DNA of 64,000 bases, taken from Streptomyces sp. WM4235. Its GTDB lineage: Bacteria > Actinomycetota > Actinomycetes > Streptomycetales > Streptomycetaceae. Under the pieces are notes generated by a model. The model searched no databases, was not told the origin of the DNA, and saw only the letters and a program-made list of their open reading frames with translations. A program made the position numbers and the translations under genes. Shown here one piece after another: positions 35,478 to 46,369 of the stretch (positions within the stretch are counted from its first letter, which is position 1; every line of letters starts with the position of its first letter). The DNA lies in assembly GCF_001279725.1 (NCBI RefSeq), contig NZ_LGDE01000432.1, positions 1 through 64,000 of the forward strand, given 5' to 3'.

Positions 35478-38400
35478 TTGCACAGCCTCGACCCGCTTGC
35501 CACGTCCGCACTGATCAGCGACACCTACCGTCGCTATCTGCGCTCCCTGCTGCCCCTGCGTGAACCCCGCCTCGCCGAGGCCCTCGCCCACGCCATCGAC
35601 ACCAGCCCACTGCTCACCAAGGGGCCTCTGCTGGAGGCCACCCCCGCCTACGCCCCGGGCGCCACCCTCGACGAGCTCATCGGCGAGGGGGTACTGGATC
35701 CGGCGTTCCGGCAGTTGACGGGACCCGCCCTGCCCGCCGACCGCCCCCTGTACCGCCACCAGGAGCAGGCCCTGCGCAAGGCCGTGGCCGGACGCAACCT
35801 GGTCGTCGCCACCGGCACGGGCTCGGGCAAGACCGAAAGCTTCCTGCTCCCCATCCTCAACACCCTCGTCGCCGAACACGCCCGCGGCGCCCTCGGCCCC
35901 GGCGTCCGCGCCCTGCTGCTGTACCCGATGAACGCACTGGCCAACGACCAGATGAAACGTCTGCGCCGACTGCTGGCCGCGGTCCCCGACATCACGTTCG
36001 GCCGCTACACCGGCGACACGAAGGACGACCCGCGCCGCGCCGCCGACACCTTCGAACAGCTCAACCCCGGCGAGCCGCGCCTGCCCAACGAACTGCTCAG
36101 CCGCCGCGAGATGCGCGCCAAGCCGCCCCACATCCTGCTCACCAACTACGCCATGCTCGAGTACCTGCTGCTCCGTCCCCAGGACATGGACCTCTTCGAA
36201 GGGGAGCACGCGGGCGGCTGGAGGTTCATCGTCGTCGACGAGGCCCACGTCTACGACGGGGCACGCGGCGCCGAACTGGCCATGCTGCTGCGCCGGCTGA
36301 AGGACCGGGTGGGCCGAGGCCACGACATCCAGGCCATCGCCACCAGCGCCACCGTCGGCGCGGAGGAGAACCCGGCCGCCGTCACCGCCTTCGCCCAGGC
36401 CCTCTTCGACGTTCCCTTCCACTGGGACGCCGACGATCCGGCCGCACAGGACCTCGTCACGGCGACCCAGGTGGGCGCACCCGACGGCCCGCACTGGGGG
36501 CCGCTGCCGACCACCGAGTACCTGCGCCTGGCCGCCACGGCCATACCCGGGCCCGAGATCGTGTCGGCCGCGCGCATGAACGGACTGGCCACCACCACCC
36601 CGGCGGCAGCCCTCGCCGCCGAAGCCGGGACAGCCGCCCTGCGCCGCGCCCTCGCCGATGGGCCCCGGCCCGTGAGCGAGATCGCACACACCGTCTTCCC
36701 GGACGACCCGGCGGGGCCGGCCGCCGTCACCGCGCTCATCCGGCTCGCCGGCCGACTGACCGACACCGACGGCGCCCCCGTGCTCTCCGCCCGATACCAC
36801 CTCTTCGCGCGCGCCACCGAAGGCGCCTTCACCTGCCTCGACCCGGCCGGCCCCCACCTCGACCTGGCCCGCCACGAGAGGTGCCCGCACTGCGCACGCC
36901 CCTCCTTCGAACTGGGCGCATGCCGTCGCTGCGGTGCCGTACACCTGCACGGCACCCTTGACGGGCCGGGTGGACGACCTCGTCTCGTGCACCGAAAGTC
37001 CCCTGACAAACCCCACACCTGGCTGCTCCTGGACGGGGACGCATCGGGCGCGGGCTTCGACGAGGACGACGAAACCCTCGGCGAGGGTGCCAAAGGCGGT
37101 CTCAGCGAGCGCCGGCTGTGCACCCGCTGCGCGACGGTGCACACCGCCGGAACGACGGCCTGCACGACGCACGGATGCCAGGGCACCGAACTCCGCCGCG
37201 TCCACCAACTCGACACCCATGAGGGAACCCCGGCCTCCTGCCTCGCCTGCGGCGCCCACGGCCACGGCATGATCCGCCTCTTCGAGACGGGCAACGAGGC
37301 CGCGGCCTCGGTCCTCGGCACCACCCTCTACCAGGCGCTGCCCCCGGCGCCCGACGGTCCCGCCGCCATGCTGCCGGGACAAGGCCGCAAACTCCTGTTC
37401 TTCAGCGACAGCCGGCAGGCCGCCGCGTACTTCGCCCCCTACCTCGAGGACTCCTACACCCGCATCCAGCACCGGCGCCTGATGATGCAGGCAGCCCTGA
37501 AGGGCTGCCCCGGCCCCGACGAGCCGCTGCACATCGACGATCTCGTGGCACACGCGGTCCGCGCCGCCGACCGAGCCGGAGTGTTCCGCCGCAACGACTC
37601 CCGGCAGGCCAAACAGCGCGAGGTCGCCCTGTGGGTCATGCAAGAAGTACTCAGCCTCGACGACCGCCAGTCACTCGAAGGCCTCGGCCTGCTCCGTGTC
37701 GATCTCGACCGCGAGCCCTTCTGGCAGCCCCCTTCGGTCCTGACCTCCCTCGGCCTGACGGATGACGAGGCCTGGCAGCTGGTTCAGGAACTGCTGCGCA
37801 CCGTACGCAACCAGGGCGCCCTCACCATGCCCGAGGAAGTGGACGCGGGCGACGAGGCGTTCGCCCCGCGCCGCGGGCCGGTCTGGGTCCGCTCCAAGGG
37901 CTCCGACGCCACGCGCAAGGTGATCAGCTGGTTGCCCAGCGCGGCCGGCGTCTCCAACCGCCGCGTCGACTACCTGGAGCGGGTGCTCGACGCACTCGGC
38001 CACGCGGGTGACCGGCGCGGCGCGGCGCTGGAGACACTGAGTCGCCTGTGGAGCGACCTCACCACCGGATATCTCGCCGACTGGCTGCCGGGGGAGGGTC
38101 AGGCCGGAATCGGCGTGGTCCGCCGGCTCGACCACGCATGGCTGCGACTGCGGCCCGTCACCACGGAAAGCGACCCCCTCCACGCCTGCGACCGCTGCCG
38201 CCGCGTCGTCCCCGTGTCCGTACGGGGAGTGTGCCCCACGCTGCGCTGCACCGGCCGTCTCGACGAGTACAAGCCCACCACCGAGGCGGACGGCCACCTC
38301 CGCCGCCTTTACCTCACCTTCGACCCCGTCCCGCTGCGGGCCCAGGAACACACCGCGCAGTGGACCGGCGAGAAGGCCGCCGAGATCCAGGGCGAGTTCG

Positions 38401-40178
38401 TCCGCGGACAGATCAACGCCCTTTCCTGTTCGACCACTTTCGAACTCGGCGTCGACGTCGGTGACCTGCAGGCCGTCGTCCTGCGCAACATGCCCCCGTC
38501 CACCGCCAACTACGTGCAGCGGGCCGGACGCGCCGGGCGGCGCGCGGACTCCGCCGCCCTCGTCCTCACCTATGCCCAGCGCCGCCCCCACGACCTCGCG
38601 CGGTACGCGGAACCCCAGCGAATGATCGCCGGGGAGGTCCGAGCCCCGATCGTCCCCGTCGACAACGTCCGGATCGACCGCCGCCACGCCCACTCCATCG
38701 CCCTCGCCGGCTTCTTCCGCGCCATGAAGGAGGAACGGGGCCGCATCTGGCGTACGGCAGGCGAGTTCTTCCTGCCCGACGACACCACCGGTGAGATCGC
38801 CGCCCACGCGGTACGAGACTGGCTGACGCCCGCCCCGGAAGGCGTCACCGCTTCGCTGCGCCGGGTTCTTCCCGAGAGCGTCCAGGACGAGATCGGTGTG
38901 GAATCGGACGCCTGGGTCGACGAACTGGACCGTCTCCTGCGGGCCGCGCAGCAGATCCTCGATCAGGACGTCACCGCCTACAGCGAACGCCGCGACCAAG
39001 CGGTTGCCACCCGCCAGTACCGGCAGGCGGAGATGTATCAGAAGGTCATCCACAACCTGACGAAACGCGACCTGCTGGGTGTCCTCGCCAACCGCAACGT
39101 GCTGCCCAAGTACGGATTCCCCGTGGACACCGTCGAACTGCGCATCCCGCAGGACGGCGGTCCCGTCGCCGGGCAGCTCGAACTCACCCGTGATCTGAGT
39201 GCCGCCGTCCATGAGTACGCGCCAGGTGCGGAGATCGTGGCGGGCGGCCGGTTGTGGTCCTCCGCCGGCGTCTACCGCCTGCCCGACCGCGAACTGGTGA
39301 GCCGCCACTACGCCGTGTGTGGCACGTGCGGGCGCTACACGGACGCAACCGAGCCCCTGGACCCCACCTGCACCGCCTGCGGCGCGCCGTCCACCACCGC
39401 ACCGCGTCGCTACATCGAACCCGTCTACGGTTTCGTCGCCGCGCGCGGGGCTCAGCGCAGGCCAGGGCAGGTCCCGCCGCGCCGGTCCTGGCACGGCGAC
39501 GTCCACATGTGCACCGACACCGCCGACGTGCGGGACGGGACGACGGCCTTCACCTCCGGTCACACCACGGCCTGGTCGGCGGGAGCACGGGGCGAGATGG
39601 TCGTCGTCTCGGATGGGCCGGGCGGCGCAGGCTACGAGATCTGCGACTGGTGCGGCTGGGGCCGTCCGCACGCTCGGGCGGGGAACCGCCGTGCGGGCCA
39701 TCCGCATCTGCTGAAGGACACCGACTGCACCGGCCCGCTGCGGGTCGTCTCCCTCGCGCACCGCTACCAGACCGATTTCCTCCAGATTCACCTTGACCCG
39801 CTCACCGCCCTGTCGGCACCGCAGGAACGCCTTCGTTCCGGCGTCTACGCCCTGTTGGAAGGCGCGGCCACCCATCTGGAGATCAGCCGTGACGACATCG
39901 ACGGCACGGTCCACACGGGGATCGACGGCATGCCGTCGCTGCTGCTCTTCGACACCACACCGGGCGGCGCGGGGAACGTGGTCCGTATCGGGGATCGTCT
40001 CGAACCGGTCGTCGCCGCCGCACTCGCCCGAGTCGGCGCCTGTGAGTGCGGACCGGAGAGCAGCTGCCACGCATGCCTGCGGACCTTCCGCAACCAGGGT
40101 TTCCACGAGCTGTTGAGCCGTCGTGAGGCCGTCGCGCTCCTCGATGCCCTGGCGGGCAGGACCGCGGCTGAAGGGTAG
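35478..40178 (+). CDS. DEAD/DEAH-box helicase with DUF1998-type C-terminus
   Basis: The protein is about 1566 residues long. Superfamily 2 motifs occur in order: YRHQEQALRKAV (Q motif region), ATGTGSGKTES (I), LLLYPMNALANDQ (Ia), VVDEAHVYDGARG (II, DEAH), ATSATVG (III), then far downstream TFELGVDVGDLQ (V) and QRAGRAGRR (VI). Several cysteine pairs (CPHCARP, CRRCGAV, CDRCRRV, CGTCGRY, CTACGAP, CDWCGWG) form inserted zinc ribbons. The end GACECGPESSCHACLRTFRN, followed by GFHELLSRREA, is the DUF1998 signature of MrfA, DrmB and DruE relatives. TTG 35478 has GGAG 9 nt upstream; GTG 35427 is open upstream but without a ribosome site. It is likely a DNA translocase in repair or phage defence. Confidence 0.9.
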   Translation: MHSLDPLATSALISDTYRRYLRSLLPLREPRLAEALAHAIDTSPLLTKGPLLEATPAYAPGATLDELIGEGVLDPAFRQLTGPALPADRPLYRHQEQALRKAVAGRNLVVATGTGSGKTESFLLPILNTLVAEHARGALGPGVRALLLYPMNALANDQMKRLRRLLAAVPDITFGRYTGDTKDDPRRAADTFEQLNPGEPRLPNELLSRREMRAKPPHILLTNYAMLEYLLLRPQDMDLFEGEHAGGWRFIVVDEAHVYDGARGAELAMLLRRLKDRVGRGHDIQAIATSATVGAEENPAAVTAFAQALFDVPFHWDADDPAAQDLVTATQVGAPDGPHWGPLPTTEYLRLAATAIPGPEIVSAARMNGLATTTPAAALAAEAGTAALRRALADGPRPVSEIAHTVFPDDPAGPAAVTALIRLAGRLTDTDGAPVLSARYHLFARATEGAFTCLDPAGPHLDLARHERCPHCARPSFELGACRRCGAVHLHGTLDGPGGRPRLVHRKSPDKPHTWLLLDGDASGAGFDEDDETLGEGAKGGLSERRLCTRCATVHTAGTTACTTHGCQGTELRRVHQLDTHEGTPASCLACGAHGHGMIRLFETGNEAAASVLGTTLYQALPPAPDGPAAMLPGQGRKLLFFSDSRQAAAYFAPYLEDSYTRIQHRRLMMQAALKGCPGPDEPLHIDDLVAHAVRAADRAGVFRRNDSRQAKQREVALWVMQEVLSLDDRQSLEGLGLLRVDLDREPFWQPPSVLTSLGLTDDEAWQLVQELLRTVRNQGALTMPEEVDAGDEAFAPRRGPVWVRSKGSDATRKVISWLPSAAGVSNRRVDYLERVLDALGHAGDRRGAALETLSRLWSDLTTGYLADWLPGEGQAGIGVVRRLDHAWLRLRPVTTESDPLHACDRCRRVVPVSVRGVCPTLRCTGRLDEYKPTTEADGHLRRLYLTFDPVPLRAQEHTAQWTGEKAAEIQGEFVRGQINALSCSTTFELGVDVGDLQAVVLRNMPPSTANYVQRAGRAGRRADSAALVLTYAQRRPHDLARYAEPQRMIAGEVRAPIVPVDNVRIDRRHAHSIALAGFFRAMKEERGRIWRTAGEFFLPDDTTGEIAAHAVRDWLTPAPEGVTASLRRVLPESVQDEIGVESDAWVDELDRLLRAAQQILDQDVTAYSERRDQAVATRQYRQAEMYQKVIHNLTKRDLLGVLANRNVLPKYGFPVDTVELRIPQDGGPVAGQLELTRDLSAAVHEYAPGAEIVAGGRLWSSAGVYRLPDRELVSRHYAVCGTCGRYTDATEPLDPTCTACGAPSTTAPRRYIEPVYGFVAARGAQRRPGQVPPRRSWHGDVHMCTDTADVRDGTTAFTSGHTTAWSAGARGEMVVVSDGPGGAGYEICDWCGWGRPHARAGNRRAGHPHLLKDTDCTGPLRVVSLAHRYQTDFLQIHLDPLTALSAPQERLRSGVYALLEGAATHLEISRDDIDGTVHTGIDGMPSLLLFDTTPGGAGNVVRIGDRLEPVVAAALARVGACECGPESSCHACLRTFRNQGFHELLSRREAVALLDALAGRTAAEG

Positions 40179-40440
40179 GCCCGTCACGGCGACGCCGGCC
40201 GTGGAGGCCGCCGACGGTCCTCACCCGGTCCGGCGTCGTCGTCCCGGCCGCGGGGAGAGCCGACCCGGCTCCCTCGCGGTTCGCCTCACGACGCGTCAGA
40301 AGAGCGGGCAACCGGTCGGCACGAGCCCCGAGTGATCGGACCCGGCACGGGTGACCGGATCCGCGAGTCGTTGTACTCTCCGGAGACCGCCCTTGACCTG
40401 CGTGAAGCAGGCAGGGAGCAGACAATCAGGGAGTTTCTCC

Positions 40441-40860
40441 ATGCTTCGTACCATGTTCAAGTCCAAGATCCACCGGGCCACCGTGACCCAGGCCGACCTG
40501 CACTACGTCGGGTCCGTCACCGTCGACGCCGACCTGTTGGACGCGGCCGACCTGCTGCCCGGGGAGTTGGTCCACATCGTGGACATCACCAACGGCGCGC
40601 GGTTGGAGACGTACGTCATCGAGGGCGAGCGCGGGTCCGGTGTCATCGGGATCAACGGCGCCGCCGCCCACCTCGTGCACCCCGGGGACCTGGTCATCCT
40701 CATCAGCTACGCGCAGGTCGAGGACGCCGAGGCCCGGGTGCTGAAGCCCCGCGTCGTGCACGTGGACGCGGACAACCGCATCATCGAGCTGGGTGCGGAT
40801 CCCTCCGCGCCCGTACCGGGAACGGATCAGGAGCGCAGCCCCCACGCGGTTGCCGTCTGA
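40441..40860 (+). CDS. panD: Aspartate 1-decarboxylase
   Basis: The 139-residue proenzyme converts L-aspartate to beta-alanine for pantothenate and CoA synthesis. [20 protein letters not shown] and YVGSVT are the family start; self-cleavage between Gly24 and Ser25 makes the pyruvoyl group. [17 protein letters not shown] and [12 protein letters not shown] complete the fold. The ATG at 40441 follows GGGAG by 8 nt. The next gene starts 21 bp downstream, so panD heads a small operon with a GNAT protein and a racemase-like protein. Confidence 0.97.
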   Translation: MLRTMFKSKIHRATVTQADLHYVGSVTVDADLLDAADLLPGELVHIVDITNGARLETYVIEGERGSGVIGINGAAAHLVHPGDLVILISYAQVEDAEARVLKPRVVHVDADNRIIELGADPSAPVPGTDQERSPHAVAV

Positions 40861-40881
40861 CGAGGTCGGGAGTCGGGAACC

Positions 40882-41235
40882 ATGGCGGACGAGCCGACGA
40901 TCGTGTTCGAGGACGACCGAGAGGCCGGGCGGTTGCTCGCCGTCGAGGAAGGGGTCGCGGTCGGCTTCATCGCCTACTTCGTCCTCGCGGAGGAACCCCA
41001 CGCCCTGGTGGCGGTCCACACGATCGTCGAGCCCGGGCACGAAGGGCGGGGCATCGCGGGGCGTCTGGTGGAGACCTTCCACACGATCGCCGCGGCCGAG
41101 GGGGTGCCCGTGGTGCCGCTCTGCCCGTATGCCGCGAGTTGGGCCGCCAAACACCCCGACCTGGCGCCCGTGGCCCCGGCGGAGGTCGTGGCGGCGGCCG
41201 AGGCGCAGCTCGCCTCGGATTCCGACCTGTGGTGA
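40882..41235 (+). CDS. GNAT-fold N-acetyltransferase (YjdJ-like)
   Basis: The 117-residue protein is a minimal GNAT domain of the YjdJ/NATD1 kind: DDREAGRLLAVEEGVAVGFI, then VHTIVEPGHEGRGIAGRLVE holding the acetyl-CoA pyrophosphate loop GHEGRGIAG, then VVPLCPYAASWAAKHPD. The acceptor is unknown. In some bacteria PanD maturation needs the GNAT-fold protein PanM or PanZ (established in enterobacteria), but this protein is of a different subfamily. Its stop overlaps the following start (GTGA). Confidence 0.88.
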   Translation: MADEPTIVFEDDREAGRLLAVEEGVAVGFIAYFVLAEEPHALVAVHTIVEPGHEGRGIAGRLVETFHTIAAAEGVPVVPLCPYAASWAAKHPDLAPVAPAEVVAAAEAQLASDSDLW

Positions 41236-42176
41236 CGGACGCCTCCGCGGCGGCCCACGCGGCCTTGACGCTGCTGCACACGTCCGCGACGCACGTCCCG
41301 GTCTTCGACGCGCTGCGCGATCGGGATCACCCGGGCGCCGTCCTACGGCACCTGGTGGTGCCGGAGTTGCTGGACCGGGCCCGCGCGGAGGGCCCGGAGG
41401 CGGTGGCGCCGGCGGTCCGGGAACTGCTCGGCGGGTGCTCCGGCCCCGTGCTGGTCACCTGTTCGACGATCGGTGCGGTCGTGGAGGCGCAGGCCGGGCC
41501 GCTGGGGGTCGCGTTGTTCCGGGTGGACCGGCCGATGGCCGCCGAGGCGGTCCGGATCGGCGGCCGGATCACCGTACTGGCCTCGTTGGAGTCCACGCTG
41601 GCTCCGACCGCGGGGCTGCTGGCCGAGGAGGCGGGGACGCGCGAGGTGTCGGTTCGGACACGGGTGGTCGCCGGAGCCTGGGACCGGTTCGCGGCCGGTG
41701 ACGAAGCCGGCTCCCTCGCCCTGGTGGCCGAGGCGATCGACGCCGTCACGGACACGGACGTCATCCTCCTCGCCCAGGGCTCGATGGCCGGCGCCGCGGC
41801 ATCGGCCACGACCCTGATCCCGGTCCTGACGGGCCCCGCCCGGGGCCTGGCCGCCGCGCTCGGCCGTCAGTCGGTACGTGCGTCCGCCGGTCGGCCGTCC
41901 TCCGGGGGGCGTACCGCAGGGGTTCCGGGGAAGGTGGGACACATGGTGCGAATCGAAGAGCAGACCCAGCCTCCGGTCCCCGGCCCCGACCCGCAGCCCC
42001 CGGTGCCGGGACCCGATCCGACGCCGGGGCCCCGCCCCTTCCCGGACCCCGAGCCGCCCACGCCGCGGCCGGCGCCGCCCGTACCCGGACCGGTGCCCGA
42101 GCCCGACCCGATCCCGGCGCCGCCCGGACCGGCCCCCGTGCCGCAGCCCGGCCCGCTCGGCTCGATCGGGGCCTGA
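41232..42176 (+). CDS. Aspartate/glutamate-racemase-like protein with Pro-rich tail
   Basis: The first 215 residues look like an Asp/Glu racemase family protein: LTLLHTSATHVPVFDALR at the start, LVTCSTIGAVVEA with the first catalytic-type Cys, and ILLAQGSMAGAA where the second Cys is replaced by Gln. The frame then runs without stop through a low-complexity link into a 78-residue tail starting MVRIEEQTQPPVPGPDP, almost entirely Pro, Gly, Asp and Glu. That tail has its own ATG (41944) with GGAAGG upstream and may be, or have been, a separate small gene. The GTG start overlaps the GNAT stop. Confidence 0.7.
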   Translation: MTDASAAAHAALTLLHTSATHVPVFDALRDRDHPGAVLRHLVVPELLDRARAEGPEAVAPAVRELLGGCSGPVLVTCSTIGAVVEAQAGPLGVALFRVDRPMAAEAVRIGGRITVLASLESTLAPTAGLLAEEAGTREVSVRTRVVAGAWDRFAAGDEAGSLALVAEAIDAVTDTDVILLAQGSMAGAAASATTLIPVLTGPARGLAAALGRQSVRASAGRPSSGGRTAGVPGKVGHMVRIEEQTQPPVPGPDPQPPVPGPDPTPGPRPFPDPEPPTPRPAPPVPGPVPEPDPIPAPPGPAPVPQPGPLGSIGA

Positions 42177-42189
42177 GACCCGAACCCGG

Positions 42190-42214
42190 CCCGGTCGAGG
42201 TCCGCTCGACCGGG
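42190..42214. terminator. Hairpin between convergent genes
   Basis: CCCGGTCGAG (42190-42199) pairs perfectly with 42205-42214 around a 5-nt loop, 13 bp after the racemase-like stop and before the end of the convergent dehydrogenase gene. Confidence 0.7.
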
Positions 42215-42308
42215 GTCCGGGCCGCCTCGGGCCCGCTCGGGGTCCGGTGCGCGTCGGCCCGCGCGCCGTGCGGCAGTGGGGGGTGGACGGTCTCCCGTCA
42301 GCGGTGCG

Positions 42309-43754
42309 TCAGTCCGTGCGGACCTCGGAGCGGTCGCCGCTCCAGAGGGTGTGGAACGAGCCCTCCCGGTCGGTGCGCCGGTAGGTGTGCGCCCCGAAGA
42401 AGTCCCGCTGGCCCTGGGTCAGGGCGGCGGGCAGCCGCTCCGCCCGCAGGGCGTCGTAGTACGCCAGCGAGGCCGCGAACGCCGGCGCCGGGATGCCCTG
42501 GCGGACCGCCGCGACCAGCACCTCCCGCCAGTCGTCCTGCGCCGCGCCGATCTCCTGGGCGAACTCCGGGTTCGCGAGCAGGCTCGGCAGCGCGGGCTCG
42601 GCGTCGTACGCGGCACGGATCCGGTCCAGGAACGCCGCCCGGATGATGCAGCCGCCGCGCCACAGCGAGGCCACCGCGCCCAGGTCCACGTTCCAGTCGT
42701 ACTCGGCGCTGCCCGCCTGGATCTGGTGGAAGCCCTGCGTGTACGAGACGATCTTCGAGGCGTACAGGGCCTGCTCGACCTGGGCCGCGAAGGCGTCGGC
42801 GGCGGCCCCGGAGAGCGGCGTGGCCGAGGGGCCCGCCAGGTCGCGCGAGGCCTTGCGCAGGTCACCGTGACCGGACACGGCGCGGGCGAAGACCGCCTCG
42901 GCGATCCCCGAGACCGGCACGCCCAGGTCGAGGGCGATCTGTACGGTCCAGCGCCCCGTGCCCTTCTGCTCGGCGGCGTCGGCCACGACGTCCACGAACG
43001 GCCGTCCGGTCGCGGCGTCGGTGTGCGCGAGGACCTCTGCCGTGATCTCGATGAGGTACGAGTCCAACCGGCCCGTGTTCCAGGTCCGGAAGGTCTCCGC
43101 GATCTTCGCGGGGGAGTAGCCGGCGACCTCGCGCAGCAGGTGGTAGGCCTCGGCGATGAGCTGCATGTCGGCGTACTCGATGCCGTTGTGCACCATCTTC
43201 ACGAAGTGCCCGGCGCCGTCGGGGCCGATGTGCGAGACGCAGGGGGTGCCGTCGGCGGCCTTCGCCGAGATCTTCTCCAGCAGCGGGCCGAGGGAGGTGT
43301 ACGACTCGGCCGGGCCGCCCGGCATGATGCTCGGGCCGAGCAGCGCGCCCTCCTCGCCGCCCGAGATGCCGGCGCCCACGAAGTGGATGCCCTGCTCGCG
43401 CAGCTCGCGTTCGCGGCGGCGCGTGTCCTCGAAGTGGGCGTTGCCGCCGTCGATGATCACGTCGCCCTCCTCCAGGAGCTCGGCGAACTCGCGGATCACG
43501 GCATCGGTGGGCTCGCCGGCCTTCACCATGACGATCAGGCGGCGGGGTCGTTCCAGCGCGTCGACGAACTCCTTCGCGGACTCGGCCGCGACGAAGGAGC
43601 CCTCGTGCCCGAACTCCTCCACCAGGGCATGGGTCTTCGCGGCGGTGCGGTTGTGGACGGCGACGGTGAATCCGTTGCGGGCGAAGTTCCGGGCCAGGTT
43701 GCTGCCCATCACCGCGAGCCCGGTGACACCGATCTGGGCGGTGCTGCTGCTCAT
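42309..43754 (-). CDS. gnd: 6-phosphogluconate dehydrogenase, decarboxylating
   Basis: The 481-residue enzyme oxidises 6-phosphogluconate to ribulose 5-phosphate and CO2 in the pentose phosphate pathway. IGVTGLAVMGSNLARNFARN is the NADP-binding Rossmann start, MVKAGEPTDAVI follows, GAGISGGEEGALLGPSIMPG and KMVHNGIEYADMQLIAEAY carry the catalytic Lys and Asn, and the C-terminus has the long helical domain. The length suits the NADP-dependent dimeric type. Its start is divergent from the cell-wall hydrolase gene with 183 bp between. Confidence 0.97.
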   Translation of the reverse strand: MSSSTAQIGVTGLAVMGSNLARNFARNGFTVAVHNRTAAKTHALVEEFGHEGSFVAAESAKEFVDALERPRRLIVMVKAGEPTDAVIREFAELLEEGDVIIDGGNAHFEDTRRRERELREQGIHFVGAGISGGEEGALLGPSIMPGGPAESYTSLGPLLEKISAKAADGTPCVSHIGPDGAGHFVKMVHNGIEYADMQLIAEAYHLLREVAGYSPAKIAETFRTWNTGRLDSYLIEITAEVLAHTDAATGRPFVDVVADAAEQKGTGRWTVQIALDLGVPVSGIAEAVFARAVSGHGDLRKASRDLAGPSATPLSGAAADAFAAQVEQALYASKIVSYTQGFHQIQAGSAEYDWNVDLGAVASLWRGGCIIRAAFLDRIRAAYDAEPALPSLLANPEFAQEIGAAQDDWREVLVAAVRQGIPAPAFAASLAYYDALRAERLPAALTQGQRDFFGAHTYRRTDREGSFHTLWSGDRSEVRTD

Positions 43755-43856
43755 GCGTGCGCTCCTGCGTGCCTCGATGTGCGGGGAACCCCGACGCTAC
43801 ATCGACCGGGATGTGAGAGCTCGTCCGTTGTGCACTGATTCTCAACTTCACCTTGA

Positions 43857-46076
<2,220 letters not shown>

Positions 46077-46277
46077 GAATTCCACAATGCCCGACCCGGG
46101 TGCCCTATTCCTCCCCCCAGAGGAGCCTCCGGAGGGCTTCGAGTCATCCTCTCGGCATACTCCGGTGGTACTACGGGACGGCCGGACAGACGGATTCCGG
46201 CCACGCCGTCGATCAACGTCGAACCCCTCCCCACCGTGACGGGCCACTCGCGGTGCGTGAGGTGCCCGGGCACGGGT

Positions 46278-46307
46278 TTGTCCCCGGGCGCGTCGCCTCC
46301 GTACAGT
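46278..46307 (+). promoter_or_regulatory. Candidate promoter of the SDR gene
   Basis: TTGTCC (46278-46283) and TACAGT (46302-46307) are 18 bp apart and lie 63 bp before the start codon, suggesting a 5' leader of about 55 nt. The match is moderate. Confidence 0.4.
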
Positions 46308-46369
46308 GGCCCTTTTGGGACCTCCGCAGCAGGCGGACGCGGACGAGTGATCAAGGAACGGCAGCGGCC

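Noticed and set aside
37671..40187. An 838-codon minus-strand frame across the helicase gene.
   Set aside because: The plus-strand frame has all helicase motifs; the minus-strand translation is a compositional shadow.
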